NCBI GenBank assembly: GCA_963851045.1
Contig: CAWKNC010000002.1
Coordinates: 1,612,001-1,676,000 of the forward strand
DNA from: WHSW01 sp963851045
Lineage (GTDB): Bacteria; Actinomycetota; Thermoleophilia; Solirubrobacterales; 70-9
Direction of reading: 5' to 3'
DNA: 64,000 bases
Shown here: positions 35,090 through 43,872 of the stretch, in pieces
Position numbering within the stretch: position 1 is the stretch's first letter
How the letters are laid out: each line of letters starts with the position of its first letter
Translations under genes and position numbers: made by a program
Notes under the pieces: model-generated
The model's input: the letters and a program-made list of their open reading frames with translations, nothing else
Database searches by the model: none
Told to the model about the DNA's origin: nothing

Positions 35090-35163
35090 AGCCCGGAGTG
35101 GGATTCGAACCCACGACCTACTGCTTACAAGGCAGTTGCTCTGGCCAGCTGAGCTATCCGGGC
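35090..35163 (-). tRNA. tRNA-Thr (anticodon TGT)
   Basis: The minus strand folds into a complete cloverleaf of 74 nt. Acceptor arms are GCCCGGA and TCCGGGC, the D stem is GCTC/GAGC, and the anticodon stem is ACTGC/GCAGT with loop CTTGTAA. The T stem is GTGGG/CCCAC with loop TTCGAAT. The anticodon TGT reads ACA and related Thr codons. The discriminator base is U, and CCA is not encoded. It lies between sigH (46 bases upstream) and the Fe-ADH-like gene (4 bases downstream), and is probably part of their transcript. Confidence 0.97.
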
Positions 35164-35209
35164 AGGGTAAGTAGGAGAGGCTAAGCCCTACCCGGATTCA
35201 GCCCGTTCC

Positions 35210-35905
35210 TTAGACCAGGATCTCGCGACCCGAGATGTGCGACGCCACCTTGCGCTTGACCCGCTGCAGGGCGTTGTCGACCGTCTTCGTGTCGCACTCC
35301 AGCTTCTCGCCGATCTGCTCGTAGGAGTAGCCGTCGAGATAGAGCGACAGGACCCGGCTTTCGAGCTCGGAGAGAACGCTCGAAAGACACGAGACCAGGG
35401 CCTGCAACTCCTCGGTGGCGATCGCTCGCTGCGATGGCTCCTCGGACATCGGACCCGGCAGGATCTCCTCGAGGGTCGTCTCCGACTCCGACGACGCCGC
35501 CGGCGACTGGGCAAACGACACGTACTGGTTGAGCGGAGCGTGCTTGTTGCGACTCGCCGTCTTCACCGCCGTGATGATCTGACGGGTAATGCAGAGCTCC
35601 GCGAAGTTGCGGAAGCTCGACTCACGATCGGTGCGGAAGTCGCGGATCGCCTTGTAGAGGCCCACGAGCCCCTCCTGAATCAGATCCTCGGAGTCGCCTC
35701 CAAGGAGGAAGTACGACGAGGCCTTCAGCCTGACGAAGCCGCGATAACGCTTGATGATGCGCTCGTAGGCATCAGCGCTACCCCGTTTTGCAAGCGCGAC
35801 CAGGTACGCATCCTCAAGCTCGGGTTGAGCCTCAGATCGGCGCGCGGTTTGGGCGGTCGCCGCAGGGGCGATCGATCCGACGGTGGAATGGGTAGGAACG
35901 GCCAC
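35210..35905 (-). CDS. sigH: SigH-type RNA polymerase sigma factor (Firmicutes Spo0H-like)
   Basis: A 231-residue sigma-70 protein. Region 2 is ADAYERIIKRYRGFVRLKASSYF-type sequence, with GGDSEDLIQEGLVGLYKAIRDF (the -10 recognition helix) and SFRNFAELCITRQIITAVKTASRNKH. Region 4 is LSELESRVLSLYLDGYSYEQIGEKLECDTKTVDNALQRVKRK-type. GTG 35905 is chosen because GGAGG lies 5 bases upstream; the longer frame to 36085 covers the promoter. In Bacillus the homolog drives early stationary-phase genes, and it also follows cysS-rlmB there. Its regulon here is unknown. Confidence 0.93.
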   Translation of the reverse strand: MAVPTHSTVGSIAPAATAQTARRSEAQPELEDAYLVALAKRGSADAYERIIKRYRGFVRLKASSYFLLGGDSEDLIQEGLVGLYKAIRDFRTDRESSFRNFAELCITRQIITAVKTASRNKHAPLNQYVSFAQSPAASSESETTLEEILPGPMSEEPSQRAIATEELQALVSCLSSVLSELESRVLSLYLDGYSYEQIGEKLECDTKTVDNALQRVKRKVASHISGREILV

Positions 35906-36026
35906 TGGTCCTCCAGATCTTTGGTTGGAACCTGTGGCGCCGCACCTCCCGATAAGGCGCCTCTCCTCTAGATGATCGTCCGGTCGAAGCTCGACCTTTA
36001 GTTCACCCTTACTTACTGGGCGGAAA

Positions 36027-36054
36027 TGTATACCCGCGCACATAGTTCTGTCAA
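36027..36054 (-). promoter_or_regulatory. Promoter of sigH (vegetative type)
   Basis: On the minus strand TTGACA (36049-36054) and TATACA (36027-36032) are separated by 16 bases, close to consensus. Transcription would start near 36020, giving a leader of about 115 nt before the GTG at 35905. The leader holds a small hairpin (GGTCGA/TCGACC). The sigma gene, tRNA-Thr and Fe-ADH-like gene could all be read from here. Confidence 0.6.
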
Positions 36055-36159
36055 CCTGCGCGAACCTACGCAAGATGCGTTGCATTTGCGAGGGTCCATC
36101 CGCGCAACTTGTTACGCAGGGACGAAACCGGGCGCCTCAGCGGTGCCGGCGATGCTTGG

Positions 36160-36813
36160 CTACGCCGCTCCGCGCTGCCGAGCCGCCTCGAAAAGCAGCA
36201 CCGCGGCCGTGGCGGAAACGTTGAGCGAGTCGATCTTCCCGCGCACCGGCAGCGAGACCAGGACGTCACAGCGCTCGGCGACCAGGCGGCGCAGCCCCTC
36301 CCCCTCACTGCCGAGGACGAGGATGACCTTGCCGCTGAGATCTGCATCGACGTAGCTGGTCGATGCGCCCGCATTCGCGCCGTAGGTCCAGGCCCCGGCG
36401 TCCTTCGCCTGAGCGAGCCAATCGGCAAGGTTCGTCACCCGGGCGATCGGCAGGTGTTCCACAGCCCCGGCCGACGCTTTGGCTGCCGCCGCGGTCACCG
36501 AGGCCGAGCGCCGCTCACAGATCACGAGGCCGGTGGCGCCGGCGACCTCAGCCGAGCGCGCGACGGCGCCGAGGTTCTGCGGATCCTGCACCTGGTCGAG
36601 CGCCACGATCAAGCAGTCCGGCTGCGCGAGCAGCTGCGATGGATCGGCGTAGGGATACGAATCGACCTCGGCGACGACCCCCTGATGGTCGGGCGAGCCG
36701 GCGAGCCGGGTCAGCTCGGCTGCGTCGGTTTCCGGCGCCCGCCACACCCGGTGGACGGTGCGCCGCCCGAGCTCGGCCTCGGCGACCGGTCGGCGGCCGT
36801 AGACGATGTCCAT
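36160..36813 (-). CDS. rlmB: SpoU-family 2'-O-ribose methyltransferase (RlmB/TrmH-like)
   Basis: A 217-residue knot-fold (SPOUT) methyltransferase. Motif 1 is LDQVQDPQNLGAVARSAEVAG (Asn and Arg of the active site), motif 2 is VLGSEGEGLRRLV, and motif 3 is LPVRGKIDSLNVSATAAVLLFE. The N-terminal substrate-binding domain starts at VYGRRPVAEA. It probably methylates G2251 of 23S rRNA. It lies 28 bases after cysS, the same order as in Bacillus and mycobacteria. Confidence 0.93.
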   Translation of the reverse strand: MDIVYGRRPVAEAELGRRTVHRVWRAPETDAAELTRLAGSPDHQGVVAEVDSYPYADPSQLLAQPDCLIVALDQVQDPQNLGAVARSAEVAGATGLVICERRSASVTAAAAKASAGAVEHLPIARVTNLADWLAQAKDAGAWTYGANAGASTSYVDADLSGKVILVLGSEGEGLRRLVAERCDVLVSLPVRGKIDSLNVSATAAVLLFEAARQRGAA

Positions 36814-36841
36814 GGCTAAAGCCCGGTTGTGAGGATGGGCA

Positions 36842-38203
36842 TCAGACTTTCCTCAGGTTGGCGCCGTCAGGCGTGTCGCGAATCTCCCAGCCGAGCCCGG
36901 CCAGCTCGTCGCGCAGCGCGTCAGCGCGCTCGAAGTCGCGCTCGGAGCGAGCTCGCTCGCGCTCAGCCAGAAGCTCCTCCGCCCGCTCATCGACGACCTC
37001 GGGCGCGCCGCCTGCCACAAGGCTCTCGAGCCCGAGAAGCTCAAGCATCTCTTCCACGGCCTCGCGGGCCCCGGCGAGCGACCGGCGATTGCCCTCTGTC
37101 ACGAGCTCGAACAGCGCAGCCCAGGCTCGCGGGGTGTTGAAATCGTCAGCGAGAGCGGAGAGGAAGGCCTCGCGCTTCTCCGCAACGCCGGGGTCCTCCT
37201 CCCCGCCGTCCAGCGGCGGCGCGCTCTCATAGAAGTTGCGGATGCGCTCCAGTCGCGCGCCGGCATCCTCCAGCGCTCGCTCGGAGAACTCCAGCGGCTG
37301 GCGGTAATGGCCCGAGCTCAGGTAGGCCACCACGGCCTGGCCGCCGAAGCGATCGATCGCCTCCGACAGCTGAAAGATGTTGCCGAGCGACTTCGACATC
37401 TTCTCGTCAGCGGTGCGGACCATCCCGTTATGCATCCAGATCCGCGCCAGCGGCAACCCGCGAGCGGCCTCGGTCTGGGCGATCTCGTTCTCGTGGTGGG
37501 GAAAGACGAGGTCGGACCCGCCGCTGTGGATCTCGAAGTCCGCGCCGAGGATCTTCTCCGCCATCGCCGAGCACTCGATATGCCAGCCGGGACGGCCGTC
37601 TCCCCACGGCGAGGGCCAAAAGCTGTCCTCCCCCTCCTTGCGCGACTTCCACAGGGCGAAGTCGAGCGGGCTCTCCTTGAGGTCGGCGGCGCCCGCCTCC
37701 TCCCCCTGATCCATGTCCTCGAGATCGCGATTCGACAGCTGCCCGTAGGGCTCGAAGCTGTGGACCCTGAAGTAGACGTCGCCGCCCGATTCATAGGCGT
37801 GTTCGGCTGCGATCAGCGCCTCGATCAAGGCGACGATTTCCTCGATCGTGTCGGTCGCAAGCGGCTCAGCGTCCGGTCGGCCGAGGCCGAGCGCGTCGGT
37901 GTCCTCCGTGTACAGGCGGATCATCTCGCCGACGTGCTCGGTCGACGAGAGCCCCGCGGCACGGGCTGCGTCATAGATCTTGTCGTTGACGTCGGTGACG
38001 TTGATGACCACCGTCGGGTCGTACCCCTCGTGTGCGAGGAAGCGCCGCAGGAGCATCGGCAGGACGTAGGGCCTGGCGTTGCCGACGTGGATGCGTGAGT
38101 AGACCGTTGGACCGCACGCGTAGATGCCCACCTTCGGCGGCTCTCGCGGCTCAAGCGTCTTCAGCTCACCGCTGAGCGTGTCTCGGATCTTGATCTGGCG
38201 CAC
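36842..38203 (-). CDS. cysS: Cysteinyl-tRNA synthetase
   Basis: A 453-residue class I synthetase. The HIGH-type motif is in YSRIHVGNARPYVLPML, preceded by the zinc Cys in YACGPTVYS. The second zinc site is in WHIECSAMA and the HHENEIAQ segment. KMSKS is present as DEKMSKSLGN. The C-terminal helical domain ends in GWEIRDTPDGANLRKV. It is full length. It is divergent from the SCP2-hydrolase gene with 77 bases between starts, and co-directional with rlmB and sigH. Confidence 0.97.
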   Translation of the reverse strand: MRQIKIRDTLSGELKTLEPREPPKVGIYACGPTVYSRIHVGNARPYVLPMLLRRFLAHEGYDPTVVINVTDVNDKIYDAARAAGLSSTEHVGEMIRLYTEDTDALGLGRPDAEPLATDTIEEIVALIEALIAAEHAYESGGDVYFRVHSFEPYGQLSNRDLEDMDQGEEAGAADLKESPLDFALWKSRKEGEDSFWPSPWGDGRPGWHIECSAMAEKILGADFEIHSGGSDLVFPHHENEIAQTEAARGLPLARIWMHNGMVRTADEKMSKSLGNIFQLSEAIDRFGGQAVVAYLSSGHYRQPLEFSERALEDAGARLERIRNFYESAPPLDGGEEDPGVAEKREAFLSALADDFNTPRAWAALFELVTEGNRRSLAGAREAVEEMLELLGLESLVAGGAPEVVDERAEELLAERERARSERDFERADALRDELAGLGWEIRDTPDGANLRKV

Positions 38204-38280
38204 AACAGCATGCTATTTGCGGAAAACCGCCCAACCTCCTGCGCCGGGCTGTCATCGGCCGTCGGTAACGTGCCCGCGTC

Positions 38281-39561
38281 ATGGGTACACCCCCAGGCGA
38301 GGCAGGGATGATCTCGCTCCACCAACAGCGGATGCATCGGGTTCAGGAGGCTTTCTCCGAGCTTCCCAGTCGCTACCTGGGCGTCCCCGAACGTGTCGAG
38401 GTGACCTTTCAGATCCGCCTGGGGGACGTCGGGCGCACCTGGGAGGTGGTGGTACGTGGCGATCGTTGCGAGGTCCGCCCATCGCCCACGCGCAAGCCCG
38501 ATGTCGTCATCGGGACCGACGCGGCCACCTGGCTCGCCCTGCGTGAGGGCCGACTCTCGGGACTCGACGCTTTCTCGCAACGCCGCCTCTGGGTGCGCGG
38601 CGACATCGATCACGCCCTCGGATTCGAGGGCCTGTTTCGACTCCCGGGCGACCGCGATCCGCTGCTTCGGATCACCCGCGTCGACGCCGGCCTGGCAAAT
38701 CTCACGACGCTGATCGCCGGCGACGGACCCGAGCACGTCGTCTGCCTGCACGGTCTCGGCTCGAACAAGGCGTCGTTCTTCGAGACGGTGGCGGCGCTCG
38801 CCCCAGACCACACGGTCCATGCACTCGATTTGCCCGGCTTCGGGTCGTCCGACAAGCCGGCGCGCGGCCGCTACAACGCACCGTGGTTCGCGACCGCCGT
38901 ACTCGGCTATCTCGACGCGCTCAACATCGATCGCGCGCATCTGATCGGCAACTCAATGGGCGGTCGTGTCGCGCTGCAGGTCGGCTTCGAAGCCCCCGAA
39001 CGCGTCTCGTCGCTGAGCCTTCTGGCGCCGGCGCTCGCGTTTCGCAAACGTCAGCTCGCCCCGATTATCAAGCTCCTGCGGCCCGAGCTCGCGATCATCC
39101 CGCACATGCTGCGCGAGCCGATCGTTCGCGCCCAGTTCCGCGCCCTCTTCGCGAACCCCGAGCGACTCGACCCAGCGGCGGCGGACGTGGCGGTCGATGA
39201 GTTCTGCCGGCTCTATCGCTCCCGAGCTGCACGCGTCGCATTCTTCGCCGCCGCCCGGAACATCTATCTCGATGAGCCCCATGGCGAGGATGGGTTCTAC
39301 TCGCGGCTGTCGCGGCTCGAGCCACCGGCCCTCTTCGTCTGGGGCGACAGCGACACCATGATCCCGGCGACGTTCTCCCGTCATGTCGCGAAGGCGCTGC
39401 CTGGCGTCGACCAGGTGGTCCTCACCGACTGCGGCCACGTCCCACAGGTCGAGCTCGCCGACCTCACGAACCGCATGATTCGCGACCGGATCACCTCCGC
39501 CACGAGGTCCGCGAACGCTCCCCAGCGCGGCGTCCTCGCACGGCTGCGGCGCGTCAGCTGA
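38281..39561 (+). CDS. SCP2 sterol-carrier domain fused to alpha/beta hydrolase
   Basis: A 426-residue protein. About residues 15-125 have the SCP2 fold (VTFQIRLGDVGRTWEVVVRGDRCEV, TDAATWLALREGRLSGLDAFSQRRLWVRGD-type sequence), which binds hydrophobic ligands. Residues 145-410 are an alpha/beta hydrolase with VCLHGLGSNKASF, the nucleophile GNSMGG, acid in FVWGDSDTMIP and His in TDCGHVPQVE. It may capture and hydrolyse a lipid ester. No signal peptide is seen. ATG 38308, with GAGG upstream, is an alternative start. It opens a plus-strand run with an acyltransferase, an SRPBCC protein and MMPL. Confidence 0.9.
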   Translation: MGTPPGEAGMISLHQQRMHRVQEAFSELPSRYLGVPERVEVTFQIRLGDVGRTWEVVVRGDRCEVRPSPTRKPDVVIGTDAATWLALREGRLSGLDAFSQRRLWVRGDIDHALGFEGLFRLPGDRDPLLRITRVDAGLANLTTLIAGDGPEHVVCLHGLGSNKASFFETVAALAPDHTVHALDLPGFGSSDKPARGRYNAPWFATAVLGYLDALNIDRAHLIGNSMGGRVALQVGFEAPERVSSLSLLAPALAFRKRQLAPIIKLLRPELAIIPHMLREPIVRAQFRALFANPERLDPAAADVAVDEFCRLYRSRAARVAFFAAARNIYLDEPHGEDGFYSRLSRLEPPALFVWGDSDTMIPATFSRHVAKALPGVDQVVLTDCGHVPQVELADLTNRMIRDRITSATRSANAPQRGVLARLRRVS

Positions 39562-39612
39562 GCGAGCAGGCCCCGCGCGGCTGGACCCGGAAGCGCCCTA
39601 TCATCGGATGCC

Positions 39613-40629
39613 ATGGCTGACTCGACCACCCTTGGCGAGCAGGCGAAGCGCAACGGGGGGAGCGCGCACGCCAACGGCAATGGCCGCTCAGGCTTCGCCG
39701 GACTCAACTCGATTGGCGGCATCGCCCGCGCCGGTGGCGGCGGGTTCGCGCGCGCAGGTGGCAGCCTGCTTGGAGCCGGTCGTCGCACCGCGGGCGTGCT
39801 CGGTGGCTCAGCGGTCAAGCGCCTGCAGCGCTCGCTGACCGCCGACCTCGACGATCGCGACCCCGACTACATCAGAGAGAACCTCGCCCTCTCCTGGCTT
39901 CTCGCGACCCTGTGGTATCGCGCCGAGGTCCGCAACATGGGCAACGTGCCCGAGAAGGGGCCCGTCCTCCTGGTCGGCAACCACACGGGGGGCAACATGT
40001 CGCCCGAGGTCGTCGTCCTCCCGCTCGCCTTCTCCACCTACTTCGGTGTCGAACGGCCGTTCTACCAGCTCGCCCACAACCTGGTTCTCGCGTCGCCGAT
40101 CGGTCCCCTGCTGCGCAAGTACGGCTCGATGGCCGCCTCGCACAAGCACGCCGAGGCGGCGCTGGAGGCCGGGGCGGCTGTGCTCGTCTTCCCCGGTGGC
40201 GACTGGGAGGTCCATCGGCCGTCGTGGGAGCGCAACAAGATCGACCTCGCCGGGCGCAGAGGCTTCATCAAGCTCGCCCTCAACGCCGACGTTCCGATCG
40301 TCCCGGTCGTCACAATCGGGGGTCAGGAGACCGCGCTATTTCTCAGCCGAGGCGCCTGGCTCGCGAAGCTGACCGGCGCCGACCGCTACCTGCGCCTCAA
40401 GGTACTGCCGATCTCACTGGCGCTCCCGTGGGGTCTCAACATCGGCGACCTACTGGGCCACCTGCCGCTTCCCGCGAAGATCACCATCGAGGTCGGCCCG
40501 CCGATCGACCTTCGCGAGCAGTTTGGCCCCGAGCCCGACCTCGACGAGGTCTACGCCCACATCACAGGGCTCATGCAGGAGACGCTTGACGGCCTCGCGG
40601 CGGAGCGCCGCTTCCCGGTGATCGGCTAG
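39613..40629 (+). CDS. Lysophospholipid/diacylglycerol acyltransferase-like protein with variant motif
   Basis: A 338-residue protein. The first 75 residues are Gly/Ala-rich and probably disordered. The rest is a glycerolipid acyltransferase fold: VLLVGNHTGGNMSPEVVVLPLAF at motif 1, LEAGAAVLVFPGGDWEVHRPSW at motif 3, and FIKLALNADVPIVPVVTIGGQE at motif 4. The His of motif 1 is present, but the Asp normally 5 residues later is Met, and FPEG is FPGG. This is as in the MGAT/DGAT-like branch rather than PlsC. It is followed 5 bases later by the SRPBCC gene. Confidence 0.87.
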   Translation: MADSTTLGEQAKRNGGSAHANGNGRSGFAGLNSIGGIARAGGGGFARAGGSLLGAGRRTAGVLGGSAVKRLQRSLTADLDDRDPDYIRENLALSWLLATLWYRAEVRNMGNVPEKGPVLLVGNHTGGNMSPEVVVLPLAFSTYFGVERPFYQLAHNLVLASPIGPLLRKYGSMAASHKHAEAALEAGAAVLVFPGGDWEVHRPSWERNKIDLAGRRGFIKLALNADVPIVPVVTIGGQETALFLSRGAWLAKLTGADRYLRLKVLPISLALPWGLNIGDLLGHLPLPAKITIEVGPPIDLREQFGPEPDLDEVYAHITGLMQETLDGLAAERRFPVIG

Positions 40630-40634
40630 CGGCG

Positions 40635-41123
40635 ATGCGCCTCAGCGAGTCGATCGTCGTTTCGGCGCCCCCAAAGCTGGTCTGGGACTACATCGCTGAC
40701 CCCGATCACGCGCTGCGCTTCATGTCTGGCATCACCCGCTGGGAGGTCGACGGCGATAAGCGCTCCGGCCTCGGCGCCCGGTATCGCATGCTGATGCGCG
40801 TCGGCTCGGCGGAGATGGGCGGGCTCGTTGAGATCGTCGAGTTCTCCGAGCCCCTCGACATGGCCTGGTCGTCGATCACCGGCGTCGACCAGCGAGGCCG
40901 CTGGCGCCTTCGCCGCGCGGGCGGCGGCCGCACCAAGGTCGAGTTCCGCTTCGCCTACGGGGTCGCCGGCGCGGGCATCACCGGCTATATCGCCGAGCAC
41001 ATCGCCGCCCCACTGGTGCGTGGCCACCTGCGCCGCTCGCTTCAACAGCTGCGCCGTGAGGTCCAGCACGAGAACCTTCGCCAGCAGGCCGCAGCTCGCC
41101 AGGCCGAACGTCAGCCGGCTTAG
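40635..41123 (+). CDS. SRPBCC-family ligand-binding/cyclase-like protein
   Basis: A 162-residue helix-grip protein: SIVVSAPPKLVWDYIADPDHALRFMSGITRWEV at the start, strands through GVDQRGRWRLRRAGGGRTKVEFRF, and a long Gln/Arg-rich C-terminal helix. It starts 5 bases after the acyltransferase stop, so the two are co-transcribed. It may deliver or bind a lipid intermediate. It is only distantly similar to the SRPBCC protein at 27665. Confidence 0.87.
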   Translation: MRLSESIVVSAPPKLVWDYIADPDHALRFMSGITRWEVDGDKRSGLGARYRMLMRVGSAEMGGLVEIVEFSEPLDMAWSSITGVDQRGRWRLRRAGGGRTKVEFRFAYGVAGAGITGYIAEHIAAPLVRGHLRRSLQQLRREVQHENLRQQAAARQAERQPA

Positions 41124-41341
41124 AGCCGCGGATCGGTCGCGACCGCTGCCAGCACGGCCTCGGTCAGCTGGTCGGCGAACTTCCTAACACCGCTGGCCTG
41201 GTCGCCGTGCGCGAGCTCTTGCTCGGCCGCCCGAGCTCGGCCGCGCAATGTAGGCTCGCGGAGTCGTCGCTTGGGCTTGTAGCCCCGAGCGACGATCGCG
41301 CGCACATCGGTCTGATCTCGCCCGTCAACACTGCCCGCCAA
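41120..41341 (-). CDS. Possible small protein in the gap before the MMPL gene
   Basis: An open frame of 73 codons on the minus strand. The last 40 residues (AEQELAHGDQASGVRKFADQ...) read like an ordinary helical protein tail. The first 30 are Arg-rich and unconvincing. It may start later or be spurious. It fills the 232-base gap between the SRPBCC stop and the MMPL start, in which I see no clear RNA gene or terminator. Confidence 0.25.
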   Translation of the reverse strand: MAGSVDGRDQTDVRAIVARGYKPKRRLREPTLRGRARAAEQELAHGDQASGVRKFADQLTEAVLAAVATDPRL

Positions 41342-41355
41342 GGAAGGCCTTCAGC

Positions 41356-43509
41356 ATGACCCAGCTTCTTGCGCGCATTGCGCGCACCCTGTCCTCGCAT
41401 TGGAAGCGAGGCCTTGCGGGCGCCATCGCCGTGCTCGCGCTGCTCGTGCTCGCGGCCGGCGCCTCCGAGGGCGCCAGCGACGATTTCACCCTCCCTGGAA
41501 CCGAATCGCAGGACGCGATCGACCTCTTCCAGGCGCACTCGCCCGCGTTTGGCGGTGCCGACTCGACGCTGGTCTTCACCATCGACGAGGGCAGGATCTC
41601 CGACCCGCGGCCCCGGGCGGCGATCGACGAGGCGCTCGCTGAGGTCCGCGAGCTCGAGGGCGTCGAGCTCGCAACCAGCCCGTTCGAGGCGGGAGGGCAG
41701 ATCTCCGCGGATCAGCGTCTTGCGGCGGTCGATGTTCGCTACTCGACCGACCCCGGTGACCTCAAAAAGGAGGACGGGGAGGCACTGATCGCGGCTGGCG
41801 AGACCGCCGAGCCCGCCGTGCAGGTTGAGGCTCGCGGCTTGCTGATCGACCTTGCGGCCGAGCAGGAGGCGCCCGTCGGCGAGATCGTCGGCGTGCTCAT
41901 CGCGATCGTGCTCTTGACGCTCCTGTTTCGGTCCGGAGCGGCGACGGCTGCGACGCTAATCGGTGCTCTGGTCGGTGTGGCGGCGGGGCAGATCCTTCTC
42001 GCGGCGGTATCCGCCCCCTTGGGCCTGCCGACCTTCGCCGCCTTCCTCGCAGTAATGATCGGCCTCGGCGCTGGAATCGACTACGCGCTTTTGATCATCG
42101 GCCGCTATCGCGAGCAGCGGGCCGCCGGCGACGGGGTCGCGGACGCCGCCGCCCGCGCGTCGGCGACCTCTGGCATGGCGGTGCTCACGGCCGGCCTGAT
42201 CGTGATGGTGGCGATCGCTGGGCTGTTGGTGGTCGGCGTTCCGTACATCGGCAAGATGGGCGTCGGTGCGGCCATTGCCATCGCGGCGGTGGTCCTGTCG
42301 GCGCTGACGATCCTGCCGATCATGATGGGCATCTTCGGTCGCCGTCTGATCCCGAAGAAGCCCGAGCACGTCCAGGTCTCCCCCGCCTTCAGCCGCTGGG
42401 GCGAGCTGGTCACCCGCAGGCCGTGGGCGTCGATCACGGCGGGCGTGGTGGTCCTGCTGATCTTCGCCTTCCCCGTCATCAACATGCGCATCGGACAGCC
42501 CGATGACGGCAACCAGGCGGAGTCGCGTACGCAGCGGGTTGCCTACGACCAGCTCACTGAGGCCTTCGGCGTTGGCTCGAACGGTCCGTTCCTGCTGGCC
42601 GTCGACACCCCGAACGGCGCGCCGGAGACTGAGAGCCAGCTCGAGAACCTGCGCCAGGCCGTCGCGGACACCGAAGGCATCGTCTCGGTGCCTCCGGCCG
42701 CGCCCAGCGAGGACGGCGAGATGGCGACGATCTTCGCGATCCCCGCAACCGCACCGCAGGACGCCGAGACGTCGGCGCTGCTGGACCGCCTGCGCGCGGA
42801 GGTGATCCCCGAGGCCACTGCCGGCACTCCGCTCGAGGTCTTTGTCGGCGGCAATGTCGCGGTGTTCGAGGACACGTCAGACAAGGTCTCGAGCCGCCTG
42901 CCCCTCTTCATCGCGGTCGTAATCGGCCTCTCCGTGCTTCTGCTGGCGATGGCCTTTCGCTCGCTGTGGATTCCACTGGTGTCGGCGGCCTTCAACCTGC
43001 TTTCGGTTGCCGCGGCCTATGGGGTCGTGGTCGCCGTGTTTCAGGAGGGCATCGGCGCGAACCTGATCGGCGCCGAATCCGGCGTGCCGATCATCTCGTT
43101 TCTGCCGGTGATGCTGTTCGCGATCCTGTTCGGACTGAGCATGGACTACAACGTCTTTTTGCTCAGCCGGATCCACGAGGCCTACAAGGAGGGTGACGAT
43201 CCCCGCGAGAGCGTCATCCACGGGATGGGACGCATCGGCAAGGTGGTCGTCTTTGCCGGCCTGATCATGGCCGCGGTGTTCATCTCGTTCGTCACCGCCC
43301 CCGACCTCATCGGGAAGATGTTCGGCATGTCCCTCGGGCTCGCGATCCTGATCGACGTGCTCATCGTCCGCATGGTCATCGCGCCCGCAGTGGTGACGCT
43401 GCTCGGCGACCGGGCCTGGTGGCTGCCGTCCTGGCTGGACCGCGTCATGCCCGACATCTCACTCGACGAGTCCCGCGAACCCCGCGCTACGAGCCCTTCT
43501 TACGATTGA
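41356..43509 (+). CDS. MMPL/RND-superfamily lipid transporter
   Basis: A 717-residue membrane protein with two repeats of one helix, a large outer loop, then five helices. First repeat: VGEIVGVLIAIVLLTLLF and IGLGAGIDYALLIIGRYREQ. Second repeat: LPLFIAVVIGLSVLLLAMAF and FGLSMDYNVFLLSRIHEAY. The paired Asp-Tyr residues of the GIDYALL and SMDYNVF segments form the proton relay. Mycobacterial MMPL proteins export cell-envelope lipids. Its position in a block of lipid-active genes supports lipid export. Its stop overlaps the convergent basic protein gene by 23 bases. Confidence 0.94.
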   Translation: MTQLLARIARTLSSHWKRGLAGAIAVLALLVLAAGASEGASDDFTLPGTESQDAIDLFQAHSPAFGGADSTLVFTIDEGRISDPRPRAAIDEALAEVRELEGVELATSPFEAGGQISADQRLAAVDVRYSTDPGDLKKEDGEALIAAGETAEPAVQVEARGLLIDLAAEQEAPVGEIVGVLIAIVLLTLLFRSGAATAATLIGALVGVAAGQILLAAVSAPLGLPTFAAFLAVMIGLGAGIDYALLIIGRYREQRAAGDGVADAAARASATSGMAVLTAGLIVMVAIAGLLVVGVPYIGKMGVGAAIAIAAVVLSALTILPIMMGIFGRRLIPKKPEHVQVSPAFSRWGELVTRRPWASITAGVVVLLIFAFPVINMRIGQPDDGNQAESRTQRVAYDQLTEAFGVGSNGPFLLAVDTPNGAPETESQLENLRQAVADTEGIVSVPPAAPSEDGEMATIFAIPATAPQDAETSALLDRLRAEVIPEATAGTPLEVFVGGNVAVFEDTSDKVSSRLPLFIAVVIGLSVLLLAMAFRSLWIPLVSAAFNLLSVAAAYGVVVAVFQEGIGANLIGAESGVPIISFLPVMLFAILFGLSMDYNVFLLSRIHEAYKEGDDPRESVIHGMGRIGKVVVFAGLIMAAVFISFVTAPDLIGKMFGMSLGLAILIDVLIVRMVIAPAVVTLLGDRAWWLPSWLDRVMPDISLDESREPRATSPSYD

Positions 43510-43834
43510 CGGCCGCGAGCAGCTGCTTTTTGTTCATCTTCGAGCGGCCCGCGATGTTGAGCTTCTTCGCGTCGTTGTAGAGCTGCTCTCGGGTCCTGCC
43601 ACCGGGGCCGCTACCCGACCGCTTGCCGCCGCGGCGCCCGGATGAGATGTCGCTCTTCGAGCTGCGCGATGCCGTTCGCGACTCTCCCGATCGCGCCTTT
43701 TCCTTGTTGACCGTGCGCGCGGCGATCTCCTCGGCGCGGCTCTCTGAACGGCCGGCCTTCTTCTCGCTCTCCTTGACCGCCTCGTACTGACGAGCGCGCT
43801 TGCTGCCCTTCCTTACGCCTCTTGGTGGTGCCAT
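43487..43834 (-). CDS. Small very basic protein with Rho-N/SAP-like C-terminal helix motif
   Basis: A 115-residue Lys/Arg/Ser-rich protein without signal peptide. The last 40 residues (TREQLYNDAKKLNIAGRSKMNKKQLLAAV) form a compact helical motif of the Rho N-terminal/SAP type, which binds nucleic acid. The rest is probably disordered. A DNA- or RNA-binding role is inferred. It lies downstream of the acyl-CoA ligase, in its own orientation group, and is convergent with MMPL. Confidence 0.75.
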   Translation of the reverse strand: MAPPRGVRKGSKRARQYEAVKESEKKAGRSESRAEEIAARTVNKEKARSGESRTASRSSKSDISSGRRGGKRSGSGPGGRTREQLYNDAKKLNIAGRSKMNKKQLLAAVNRKKGS

Positions 43835-43872
43835 ATCCGGGAATTACCCCGATTAGCGTCCGAAGAAACGGC

